Shown piece by piece: positions 22,771-33,500 of a stretch of 64,000 bases of DNA; position 1 is the stretch's first letter, and every line of letters begins with the position of its first letter. The position numbers and the translations under genes are program-made. The stretch covers positions 201,116,845-201,180,844 of the forward strand of contig OW240912.1 of the NCBI GenBank assembly GCA_933207985.1. Reading direction: 5' to 3'. This DNA is from Pelobates cultripes (Eukaryota > Chordata > Amphibia > Anura > Pelobatidae). The notes beneath the pieces are model-generated. The model was given only the letters and a program-made list of their open reading frames with translations. It ran no database searches and had not been told where the DNA came from.

Positions 22771-24731
22771 AAGAGAAAAGATATTTTATTTCTGAGCAGA
22801 TAATGTCTTTGATGATTGTTCCGACCTCTGGATGGGTGTGTTTGATGTACACTGACGGCATAAGTGATGTATGGGTAGTAAAATAATCTCAGGAGAAAAG
22901 CTACATATGGTCCCATAACACAATATTTTCACTGAGTGTTGTCAAGTGCGCTACTGATTAAAAGTATTTTATTATATTTAACAAGAGTATAAAAAAGTGA
23001 TGGCTGATGTTAAGGGGGTATTTAGAGGTGAATGTAATCGACATGTAGATAAACAAGTGTGTAATAACAATTACTATATAACGGAGACTACAATACAGAA
23101 ATATGGCATTGTTAATAAAGCATTGTGTGTTTTTATACTCATTATCAACATATATTACTTCAAGAGTCTTGAAAAAAGTCACTTGTAAAGGAACAACCAG
23201 TCCATATCAAGAGTGCTGTAAGAAAACAATTAAAAGTCTTCAAGTGAGCATGCACTTGAAAATAAATAGATTTGTTCAATAAAACAGTATTTACTCATAA
23301 ATCTTGTATCACAGATTTTATTATTAAAGTATAAATTTAATTTGAAAGGTTTTTCATAATAAAAAAAAAAAAGATTTAAATAAAAAAACAGAAAAGCAGA
23401 GGACTCTTTTAATTGGGAAACAGCGGCAGTGTCTCACTCCCACTCCCCCCAATGTTTTTTTTCTTTCAGTTACTGTTTGTTAAGGTTTCATTGTGACCTA
23501 ATACACAGAGCTTGAATCTAAATACTATTCAACCAGAACAGGAAAGATTTGTATTGCATGTACTTGGAATGACTGGGCTAAAAGTAACACTCCAGGAACC
23601 ATAGCAACTTCATATCAATTAAGTTGTTATGGTCACTCATGGTGCCAGAACAACTTGACCACCATGCTTTAAGGAAGTGGAATTATTGTGTGCAGTGATG
23701 TACCTTTTTTATGACAAATGCCATTATAAATGGTGATAGAGTGGTTATGTGCTCTTTTGAATGTCACTGTTAGTGTCACTATGAGTCTATCATACATGAC
23801 ATGTAAATTCTTCCATAGGCAGGCTGGCAGTCCCTGTGTCCAAGCATGTCTACTGCTGCAAATCAACAGTCCCAAACATGCCTCATTTTGGGCCCACCCC
23901 TCATTTCTAATTTCAGGTCTACAAATTTAGAGAGATGTTTGCTCTATGACTGTTGTGATGTTGCAGGTAGACTCTGGATCATAACATCTATCACAACAAT
24001 GTAATAACATGTAGGAGCACCTTAAATATGGCAAATAAGTTAGATTCTATACTAAACAGTGACATGACAATTAACTAGTAAAATTTAGACCATAACAGCA
24101 GAGTAAAAGAATGGTTGGAATTCTCCAATTCTATTTTTGCCAGAATATTGCAACTTATTTGTCAGCTCACATCATCTTATTAATGGGTTAAAACAACAAC
24201 ATGATTAAGGTAGTTTTATTAAATTGTAAGAAAATATTTATTTAATTGTAAAAGAATAACAGTTATATTGGTTTTTTTTTATTATTTAAAAAAAAAAATT
24301 ATTTTACAGACTTGCTAATCATAATTAGTGTGTATATTATAACATGTTGAAAAATTCTTATATAATAGAAAGTGCTTTGCCATTGGGGGTTGTATTGTTA
24401 AGGACAGGAAAATAATTTCTGACATTTACAATGCCTCATTATTCCAGTCTTTCTCTTGGCAATAAGAGATGTAAGTTTTAACAAGAAAACAAAACAAAAA
24501 AAAAACATAGTGGCAGATCTATTTCTTATTCCAATCTAAAATGTAAGGTATGAATTTTATTTTAAATATAAATGGACAGTAGTCCAAGAAATAATGAAAA
24601 AAATAAAGATAAAGTATTAAAATATGCATTTCCAGCTCAATGTTAATAGCTTGGGTTAGTGTCTCCTTGTGATTGGATAACATTTGAAACAAGGCATTGT
24701 GAGCTCTCTTTGTATCTATTGTGAGGGGCTG
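22771..24731. other. olig4 upstream sequence, no gene recognised
   Basis: AT-rich, with homopolymer A/T runs at 23360-23395 and 24270-24300. No repeat boundary or coding frame could be supported. Confidence 0.55.
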
Positions 24732-24739
24732 TATATAAA
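24732..24739 (+). promoter_or_regulatory. TATA box of olig4
   Basis: TATATAAA lies about 160 bp before the olig4 start codon. Transcription would then begin near 24760, giving a 5' leader of about 135 nt with no intron. Confidence 0.6.
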
Positions 24740-24899
24740 TAACACAAGCACGGCAGGGACCCAAGTAATAGCAGCCGGCTGGTGAATGAGGGTATCTGCT
24801 CAGAAGGACTAACTCCCCCCAGAACATTTGCAATTTTAGCTACAGCTAATTCTCTTCTAATCCTGCAGACCCTAATCTGAATAGTAATCAGTTCACAGA

Positions 24900-25532
24900 A
24901 TGGATTCAGACAGCCTGTCCAGTCGGTCCTCCTCGCCTGAGTTGTTGAATGGAGAGAACACAAAGTACTTGCCTGGGGAAATGTTTCAAACGTTATGCAT
25001 GGGGCAAAGGATGACTACTCGGGGAAAAACAAGAACTGGCGAAAATAATACTTCTCAGGACAACGTCCATGAATTACGACTGAAGGTGAACAGTCGTGAG
25101 CGTCAACGCATGCACGACCTGAATCAAGCCATGGATGGACTGAGAGAAGTCATGCCATACTCTCATGGACCCTCTGTACGCAAGCTTTCCAAGATTGCCA
25201 CCTTGATGCTGGCACGTAACTATATCCTCATGCTGTCCAGTTCCTTGGAAGAGATGAAGAAACTGGTGAGTGAAGTATATGGCGGACACCGTACAATTGG
25301 CTGTACCAACTCTCTGCCCCTTCACCACATAGCACATTTACCTCCAGTGATGGGTTCCATACCTCCCTCAGACATTACCAAATACTCAGGACCAGTGATG
25401 CCAGACATCTGCCTCCCTCCTGCTGTTAACCATTTTTCAGGACTGCTCTGTCCAAGTGCCATCTGCCAGACCCTGCCACATCCGCTGTCCAGGACTGTTG
25501 CCACTTTTCCATCTCAGTGCTCTGGAAAATGA
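24900..25532 (+). CDS. olig4: Oligodendrocyte-lineage bHLH transcription factor, OLIG4-like
   Basis: A single-exon gene of 210 aa, which fits the intronless OLIG family. The N-terminus [14 protein letters not shown] is the OLIG signature start. The bHLH domain spans about residues 58-118: basic region [20 protein letters not shown], loop around [17 protein letters not shown], second helix [19 protein letters not shown], then [10 protein letters not shown]. The C-terminus keeps a shortened OLIG motif ([13 protein letters not shown], residues 178-190). The protein is much shorter than OLIG2/OLIG3 and lacks their His/Ala/Ser tracts; with QAMDG and [11 protein letters not shown] this points to olig4, a paralogue known from fish and frogs. 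OLIG proteins bind E-boxes and pattern neural progenitors. The ATG has A at -3 and G at +4. Family is certain; the exact paralogue is likely. Confidence 0.9.
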   Translation: MDSDSLSSRSSSPELLNGENTKYLPGEMFQTLCMGQRMTTRGKTRTGENNTSQDNVHELRLKVNSRERQRMHDLNQAMDGLREVMPYSHGPSVRKLSKIATLMLARNYILMLSSSLEEMKKLVSEVYGGHRTIGCTNSLPLHHIAHLPPVMGSIPPSDITKYSGPVMPDICLPPAVNHFSGLLCPSAICQTLPHPLSRTVATFPSQCSGK

Positions 25533-25843
25533 TAATCAGAATGTTGCTAAGAGACGTTATTAGTGTTATTTCAGTCTGTGTTTCCAAATGACTCCTGACT
25601 CTGTAAATCAAAAGCTCCAAACACACATGATAAATCTACGGCTCCATTTAAACTATGATTTCTACAAGCGCTGAAGGCAATGTATCAAGACATCTCTAAT
25701 AAGCAGGTGGTACATAGCTATAAATATTCTTGCGATTAATCCATTCTTACCAAAATCATATTTTTTTTTTAAACATGCCTGCATATCCCATTGTGTGAAT
25801 GTTCCCTCCAATATATTTTATTATATATAAGCTAATTTTTATA

Positions 25844-25849
25844 AATAAA
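25844..25849 (+). terminator. Poly(A) signal of olig4
   Basis: AATAAA lies 312 nt after the stop codon and is followed by a TG/T-rich stretch (TGCGTCTTTGTTTT) near 25867-25880, which fits a downstream cleavage element. Confidence 0.65.
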
Positions 25850-25880
25850 GTATTAAAATGCAAATCTGCGTCTTTGTTTT

Positions 25881-26530
25881 ACTCAGACTGTGGCTGATTA
25901 CACAAATACATACTGACAGAATGCTAATATTTTTTCCACGTGTAATAATACAAATCAGAACAGAGTCAAAATTATCACATACTACCGACTTAAAAGGGAA
26001 AAATGTTATCGACATTACCGACCCAGATAAGTAACTATTAAAGTAGTGTTTTGGGTGACATCAAGGTGTTAAATCATTTTATTTATTTTTTATTTTTTTA
26101 CAGTAGTTGATGTTACATTGTGTTCATTTTAAATGTATGCAAGTAAAACAGAATTCTCACTAAACTTTGAATTTGTGGAGAACTGCAAATTTTAGGCTAA
26201 AACAGCTGAGTTGGAGTGTTTTTACAATTTGTCCAAAATGTTATAATTGCACTACAATTCCCAATAATTTGTTTAGTGGATAAACCCTGTTTAATATTGC
26301 CAAGGCCAAATAAAGAATCGTATTGAACTGAAAATGAATTGCTAAATTTAGGGTAGAAGAATCATGAGCTAATTTGCAGATTTTAAATGAAATGAAATTG
26401 GACTGGTTAAAATCTTAGTTGGATAATATATTATAGTGAACGCTCTGCTGATATAGGTTAATTTAGTGAGTCATGAGAAGCAAGGGTGCTAAACGAGAAA
26501 AACCTGTATCCCCACCAGATAACAATCATA
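25881..26530. other. Intergenic, no gene recognised
   Basis: AT-rich sequence after the olig4 poly(A) site with no supported feature. Confidence 0.6.
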
Positions 26531-26970
26531 TAGAATAAATCCCAAGCACACCAAGACTTATTGCACATAATAAGTTTCTATGTATTTAATGAATACCAAC
26601 AAAGTGCTTATGTGCAAAACAAAACAGCAAAAACATGTAAATATGTACATAACTGCATAGATAACAATAAAGTGATCTAGACATACAGTGCTAACAATAT
26701 AAACCCATATATATATACCAATAAACATAGGGTATACTGACCTAGAGCTGGAGACTCTAGGTCAGTATACCCTATGTTTATTGGTATATATGGATTTATA
26801 TTGTTAGCACTGTATGTCTAGATCACTTCACTGTTATCTATGCAGTTATGTACATATTTACATGTTTTTACTGTTTTGTTTTGCACATAAGAACTTTGCT
26901 GATATGCATTCATTAAATACAGAGAAACTTATTATGTGCAATAACTCTTTGTTTTCTGGGATTTATTCTA
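26531..26970. repeat. 440-bp foldback repeat (arms about 216 bp, 7-nt loop)
   Basis: The left arm (26531-26747) and right arm (26755-26970) are near-perfect reverse complements, from TAGAATAAATCCC to GGGATTTATTCTA, with CTGGAGA as the centre. Differences are few (the CACCAAGAC region and a few point changes). A transcript through it would form one long hairpin. It could be a foldback or MITE-type element; no target duplication was found. Confidence 0.88.
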
Positions 26971-27611
26971 TTCTAAAATCTTTGATAAAATACAGCCCTG
27001 ATTTATATATTTTGAGTGAATATTTCTAAATTAACCTTTGATCTGTCAAGGCCACTGTTAAATACAAATTATAATCATATTTTATTAGATTTCATTAATT
27101 TATTGCTTATCTAAACAGTCCCAGATTAGCAGCGATTTCTAATATGTGCTCCTTTCCTCCAGTCCCATGTCTGCACTCTCTACCAGGGAAATGGTGCAAA
27201 GGTACTGTTAGACGTGCTCGTACTGTGCAAAGTTTTCTGAGGTCATTCGCTTACGCCAGAACTCTTCAACCAATCTCTGCGCATTGAATGCCCACCTACC
27301 ATCTTCCCCATGTTGGGAGGTATGACGCACACTCTATGCATGCACCCATGTTAGGTAAAAGTTTGTTATGATTTTTTTCTAATAAACAGATAACATTTAA
27401 AATAGATTTTAAAAAATTTACTCTATAAGGGCCAACTATGGCACCAACAGCACGTTTCTTTGAAATTTCTGCAGTCTTGCCATAATAAATAAGGCCCATT
27501 TTCTAATAAGGTCCATAAATATAAACAAATCATTTGTTTTATTAAGATATTTTATTATTATTAATGCCCAAGATTAAACTGGAAATATAAAAGGCACAGT
27601 CACTTGTGTGG

Positions 27612-27643
27612 TCTTTGCATTTTTTCAAAGACCACACAAGGTG
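27612..27643. repeat. Perfect 15-bp hairpin
   Basis: CTTGTGTGGTCTTTG and its reverse complement CAAAGACCACACAAG are separated by a few T-rich bases. It may be the remnant of a MITE terminus. Confidence 0.7.
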
Positions 27644-27689
27644 ACATGTTCAATTAGATAGAGGTAGTAGAGGGAGAAGCAGATAGGGA

Positions 27690-28180
27690 GATATATGTCC
27701 CTTTAGGGGACCTATAGTGCCCAAACAACTACAGCTTTTTTTTTTTTTTTAAAGCATTGCATTCAATCTAAACATTGTTCTAGCAGTTTTGCTAGCAAAT
27801 GAGATTGGGAGAGAACCTATTTAAAAATAGGCTTTTCTCCCACCTGTTAATCAATTCCTTAATTCAATGCCATAGAATTAATTGATGAAGGAGAGCAGAA
27901 GAGACCTTCCTAATGCTCTCCACCCATAGCAACCACAGCACATGTGCTGTGATTGCTATGGAAACCCCCTAGCTGCCAGTGCTGGCTAAGGAGTACACAT
28001 ATTGTGCGACATGATGTCACTCTGTTCAAAGGCTGGCATGCTGGCAATGCCAGTAATTAGCAAAGGAGAAGCACAGGCAAACTGGAGAGCAGCAGAGGAG
28101 GAGCAAGGGTGGACCTCTCTATTGTAATGGTGGCAATGCAGCGGATGCCAGGGTAAGTGGCTACTGGTTCCGTTTAAGCA
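27690..28180. mobile_element. MITE-like repeat of the local CTATAGT family
   Basis: It starts near GTCCCTTTAGGGGACCTATAGTGCCC and has an AACAACTACAGC block, as in the elements at 40690 and 43227. It also has an internal hairpin (CCATAGCAACCACAGCACATG with its complement). The right end is indistinct and no coding sequence is present. Confidence 0.5.
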
Positions 28181-28756
28181 GTCCCTCCTCAGCACCCCCA
28201 TCTTCTTAGCACTGCACTTTAGTCATTATCACTGCTGTACTCTCACACATGACTGAGGGTGATCTATGGAAAATCTCACCACATAATTTTGCACATATGC
28301 AATAAGGTGTAATTTGCATTTACTGCACATAGCACAAGATAATACATATTCCAATCAGCCTGATGCCTAATGGGAAATGGGAAATTCTGTCTTTTGCCAA
28401 AGATTTTCTCTTTTTCCAGCGCAGATGTATGATTTTTTTTGGCAAGTCAAAGGAGTTTATTCACTAATTAAAAATGTAATTTGAATGGCAGAATCTAGAC
28501 TAAAACAGCTTATCTGCAAAAATTATCAAGAAGCTCCAGTCACATGTAGACTATTTCAGTCTAACGTTTGACATTCAGATTCCGATTCTCTTCAATTCAG
28601 GGTTCATAGGAAATTAAATTATTTTTTTTTTAAATAAATCCTGCGCTGAAAACATTTTTTTTATCAGCTATTTTTAAACCTAAAATTTCAAAATCACTTT
28701 CAATTTCCAATAATTTACACTTAATAAAGTTATTCACTAAAGTGGGACATGTAGAG

Positions 28757-29460
28757 GAGGGGGGGGGGGCGTGATCGACAGAGCAACTAAGCAGACGTCT
28801 CTATGTATGGCTCTGCATGCAAACCATAAAAAACAGTGCTTTCGCTTCATAACTCAACCACGGACAACCTTGCCCTGTCTGCTAATGATGTTTGAGTCAT
28901 ATGGAGCCCTAGCTAGATACAAACTCAATCTATCTAAATGCAAAATACTCAACGTATCCCTCCCCAACAACGAGAGCAAACTCATCCGACCTAGGTTTCC
29001 TTTTCACTGGTGTACATCCCAATGAAATATCTTGGAATTTGGGTGACGACAGATCCGACACTGCTATGCCAGACGAACTTCACACCCCTGCGCCAGAAAA
29101 TATAACAGGATCTTAAGATGTGGAACTACCCTCACATCTCATGGCTAGGTGATATAGCTGCAATGAAAATTAGTGTCCTTCCTAGGCTTTTATACCCTTT
29201 TCAAACAATTCCATTGGCATTACCGATGACGTTCTTTGCGTCACTTCGCTCGGCGACCATACGATACGTCTGGCGAGGGGAAAGATTGCGGCTTCGACAT
29301 GCACTACTCTGTCTACCCAGGGACTACGGCGGTTTGGCCCTACTGGATTTCATTAAATACCACCAGGCTGCCGTCCTACAGAGAACCTTTGAATGGCATT
29401 CACACCCCAAGTGGAAACAATCGGTGACATTAGTTAAGGGCCATCTGGATAACTCCCGGG
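28757..29460 (+). pseudogene. L1-like LINE fragment with large internal deletion
   Basis: It begins with a G-run and GCGTGATC, like the GGGGGGCGTGG 5' ends of the other L1-like elements. It jumps directly to the end of the RT and its thumb region: QPRTTLPCLLMMFESYGALA and KLNLSKCKILN at 28845-28950, then frameshifts, then HISWLGDIAAMKISVLPRLL and IRYVWRGERLRLRHALLCLP to 29430. ORF1, endonuclease and the RT active site are missing. The 3' end is truncated and followed by unrelated sequence. Confidence 0.75.
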
Positions 29461-29730
29461 TGTCTGACAGGAGGGGACAGCTGTGCTGCTCTCCTCATGC
29501 CTGTGTGTAGCGTGGCCAAGCTGTCAGGAAGTGCTCACTAAGAGAGCCCTTCCTGTCAGACCGGGAAGCAGCCCCCCGTGTTTCTCCTGTCATAGGGGGG
29601 CACAAGAGGTGGCCTTCTGGCCACCTAGTGGACCCCCCCCGGCGGGCGCCTTTGTTCTTGGCAGAGACAGCGAGGGAGCTGTGTTCTCTCTGTTGTGCTC
29701 CCTAGCAGCCATAATAGGTAATAAATATAT

Positions 29731-30081
29731 TCATCCATGACAGGTGCATTCTGTATTGAGGTATATTGCCATAGATCTCTTAAATGATTTTAGATTGAAT
29801 GAAGATTCGACTTTGTCATTGAGGTTATTCCATAATTGCAGCGCCTTGTAGGAAAATGAGGATTGCGCCACTTTCTTTTTGTATTGTGTTATGCTAAAAA
29901 AAGTGTTGGTACTGGATCTGAGGTCATAGGAGGTGGGAAAAACTGGGGAGAGCATTCTACTCTGGTAGGGTGGGAGCTTCCTAGAAATGCTCTTATGCAC
30001 AAGGCTGGAAAGACGAAGAGTGCATCGGGATTCCAGCGACAGCCAGTTTAGCTCTTTTGACATGTCAAAGTGGTGGGTCAA
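29731..30081 (-). pseudogene. L2/CR1-type LINE ORF2 C-terminal fragment
   Basis: On the minus strand a 116-aa open frame reads ELNWLSLESRCTLRLSSLVHK, an LRSSTNTFF block, FSYKALQLWNNLNDKVESSF and NLKSFKRSMAIYL. This is the usual C-terminus of L2/CR1-type non-LTR retrotransposon polyproteins. No RT or endonuclease precedes it. It differs from the CR1-like family at 816 and 62257, so it is a separate lineage. It lies antisense just upstream of the bsdc1 promoter. Confidence 0.7.
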
Positions 30082-30420
30082 GTAATTACATTCTAGTACA
30101 AAGCAGCAGAACTAGAAATGCTGGGGATTCAAAGCGAGTTTGACATTTTAGGCCACATATGAAAAAATAAAATCTCTTTTTAGTCTGGCTATCTTGTAAA
30201 TCTGAAATAAACTTTGACTTCCCAACAATTCACATTTGTTTTAACATACCAGTGAATGATAGCCTGTTTTTATAGTATATACCTCACTAATGGCTAGTCT
30301 TTAGCCTTCAAGCTGCGTTGAATCAAACCACTCTCATTATCCCCATCTGGCAGTGTGCTGGCTGACTGCAGAATCCACATCAGCATCTTCCAACCTATCC
30401 GCAGCACTACACTGACACGG

Positions 30421-30535
30421 CCACCAGGGGGAGCACCTCCCGGCCACGCCCCCTCAGGCTCCCGATTGGTGCTAGCCAGACGCCGGAAGTACAGGAGCAA
30501 AGTTCAGTAAATATTGGTGATGTCACGAAGCCAAG
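30421..30535 (+). promoter_or_regulatory. bsdc1 promoter with CTCF-like motif and YY1 site at the start codon
   Basis: A short GC-rich island without TATA. In order: a strong match to the CTCF core, CCACCAGGGGGAGCAC (30421-30436); a CACGCCCC Sp/KLF box (30446-30453); an inverted CCAAT box, GATTGGT (30464-30470); an ETS site CCGGAAGT (30483-30490); a CRE-like TGATGTCACG (30518-30527); and AAGATGGCGG (30533-30542), the YY1-type element that often overlaps start codons of housekeeping genes. Functions are inferred from motif matches only. Confidence 0.65.
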
Positions 30536-30546
30536 ATGGCGGAAGG
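30536..30546 (+). CDS. bsdc1: bsdc1 exon 1 coding part (11 nt)
   Basis: ATGGCGGAAGG followed by the donor GTGAGC. It encodes Met-Ala-Glu and the first two bases of Gly, matching the BSDC1 N-terminus. The phase fits exon 2 exactly. It is too short for gene finders and is supported by phase, promoter context and protein identity. Confidence 0.85.
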
Positions 30547-33500
30547 GTGAGCGAGGAATTTGTTATTGGGGGTTTGTCTGTGCAGGTGCTGAGACAGCCG
30601 AATTGGTTAACTAGACTATGACTATGAGGCAGGGGACATGGTGTCAGTAAGTATATGGACGATTAACGCCTAGTTACTAACAGTGACTCGTGTGCGAGGT
30701 CTGTGTCTTAGCTCTCACTATCCTCATCCAGTGCCCCATGCATGTGATCTCATATATTTACATTATTCCTCGCACAGCAGCTTGCTGTTTGTACTTTGGA
30801 GACATTCCTTATAGGGTCTAGCCCAGGCACAGGCAACCATCGGCGCTCCAGATGTTTTGGACTACACCTCCCATGATGCTTTGCCAGCATTATGGGTGTA
30901 AGAGCATTATGGGGGATGTAGTTCACAACACCTGGAGCGCCGAAGTTTGCCTATCCCTGGCTCTAGTCCACAGTCTGTCTAATCCATGCTGTACCTCACA
31001 TTATCATCATTATTATTTTGTTTTTGCTATGTAATCACACTGACCAGCCAGTCTATGTTTTGCCTTTGCTTTGCTATTATGTTAATTTACATTGCTATCT
31101 TACTTTACATAAAAGGCTGTTTATCACTTTATATCCATTGGTTTGTCAAGTATGTAAGTGTTAAAGGCAGCAACGAAGGAACAAAACAAAACAGGGATAC
31201 CCCAATACTAGGAGAGGCCAGGTGAAATGGCATTCTCAGAAAATGAAGATAATTGAAGCATGAATGTACTCATTAATTAGGGGAGCTGATAAATGGTTCC
31301 TCCTATTCCAAGGTGCTGCTACATTTAAATATACAGAAAAAAATTTGCTTTAGATACAAAGCGGTACATATCAGGAGAAGATGGGGTGGGGGCATTGTCA
31401 TTAATAAAGGGTGGTTTGTCTGAAATGTCTGTATTGAACTTCGTTATATTTTTTCCCATTGTGGCACTAGGTCACCTAGCCTATACCAGTTTCTGTCTAA
31501 AGCTGTTTTGTGTATTCATATGTAATACTGTGCACCGTCTTAAGCAATCCGTACAGTGACTTACAGCAGGGCTTGACAAATTTGCTTGGAATCTAGGAGT
31601 CTGCAAAAAAAGCTAGGAGACAGGTTTTTCAATGTCAAAAATAAAGGGACACTATAGTCACCAGAACCATTACAGCTTAAAGGACCACTCTAGGCACCCA
31701 GTCCACTTCAGCTTAATGAAGTGGTCTGGGTGCCAGGTCCAGCTAGGGTTAACCCATTTTTTCATAAACATAGCAGTTTCAGAGAAACTGCTATGTTTAT
31801 GAATGGGTTAAGCCTTCCCCTATTTTCTCTAGTGGCTGTCTCATTGACAGCCACTAGAGGCGCTTGCGTGCTTCTCACTGTGATTTTCACAGTGAGAGCA
31901 TGCCAGCGTCCATAGGAAAGCATTGTAAATGCTTTCCTATGCGACGGGCTGAATGCGCGCGCAGCTCTTGCCGCGCGTGCGCATTCAGCCCAGGAGGAGG
32001 AGAGAAGGAGGAGAGCTCTCCGCCCAGCGCTGGAAAAAGGTAAGTTTTAACCCTTTCCCCCTTCCAGAGCCGGGCGGGAGGGGGACCCTGAGGGTGGGGG
32101 CACCCTCAGGGCACTATAGTGCCAGGAAAACGAGTATGTTTTCCTGGCACTATAGTGGTCCTTTAATGTAGTTGTTCTCGTGTCTATAATTTGCCCCTGC
32201 ACACTTTTCAATGTAAACCCTGTCTTTTATTTACATTGCTAATAGAAAGTGTAAACAGGTGCTAGCGCTTATAAAGGGCAATTTCTTATTTTTCGTGTGA
32301 AATGTGTTTAAAAAAAAAACAAAAAACGCAGCTATAACACTCAGGTGTGCAACCTTTCCAAATACACCAAAGATTTGCAAAATTGATACAAGATAAAGTG
32401 TAGCGCTTTTCATTGAAATACAGTAAAGTTATACTTTTTAATGAAATAGTACGGTATAGTTATACTTTTCTAGTTCCCTTTATGCTACTTGGCCTCTTTT
32501 TTTTATTTTTTTTTTTATATTATATGTTTTAAGGCCATTTGGCCTGTATTTGTGGGAGGGGCTTAAATTAATTCACTCCCCTATATAAGGGACACCCCTT
32601 ACCTGACTCATATCGCTTGAGGTCAGCATCAGAATGATTTCCACTTCCGGGTCATCCAGACGCCATTTTACCTGATTACTCCATGAAGTTTTCTAAGCTG
32701 AGCTGTGTCAGGAATTCAGCCACAGGCTTTTCCGGCCTACCACCTTCTTTCTTCAATCTATTGCTGTGGATGGTGTCCAAGTGACTCACACACCGTAAGT
32801 CGACCTACCCGTTACGCCAGGCATCAGTCCCACGGCACCATGCACGGGTCAGGTCCTCACTTTACGGCTGCATTTGGTCTAAATCTGTCCTAAAACCATT
32901 GCATGTTCATGCATATCATTCGTTTAAACTCACTTGTTTATATCTGTCACTGGCTCATTTCGAGCATTAGCATACTCCCAAAAGGGAACACCTTCTGTTT
33001 CAATTGCCTAAACATACTAGGCAATTCTGTGCGTGCATTTCGAATCTCACTGCTCGTTTCGTTTTGTTTCCCTGGCATACCAGGCTCACGATTCGTGCAA
33101 TTTTCTACCAAACGGGTACTAGTTCATGCATTTACTATTGTACTACACACACGTTTCGTGTGTTTACAACCCGTGAACAGAACTTTGGTTTGTTACAATG
33201 ATTGTTATTAAGCTATTATGTTCACTTATTGTATATTGTCAAACGGGCACTGTTTGTTTCACAACTATAATGCTGGGGCATAGCTCACAAACAATGTTTC
33301 ACATAAACCACACTGACCCCTACAGGTCACTCTCAAAATCTCACGTTAACCTTGCATTTGGATTAACCCCTTAAGGACCAAACTCTGGAATAAAAGGGAA
33401 TCATGATATGTCACACATGTCATGTATCCTTCAGGGGTTAAAGGGTATTTTACATACAATCAGCATTTCTGACCCCTACTGGTCAACAGCAAAACTGTCT

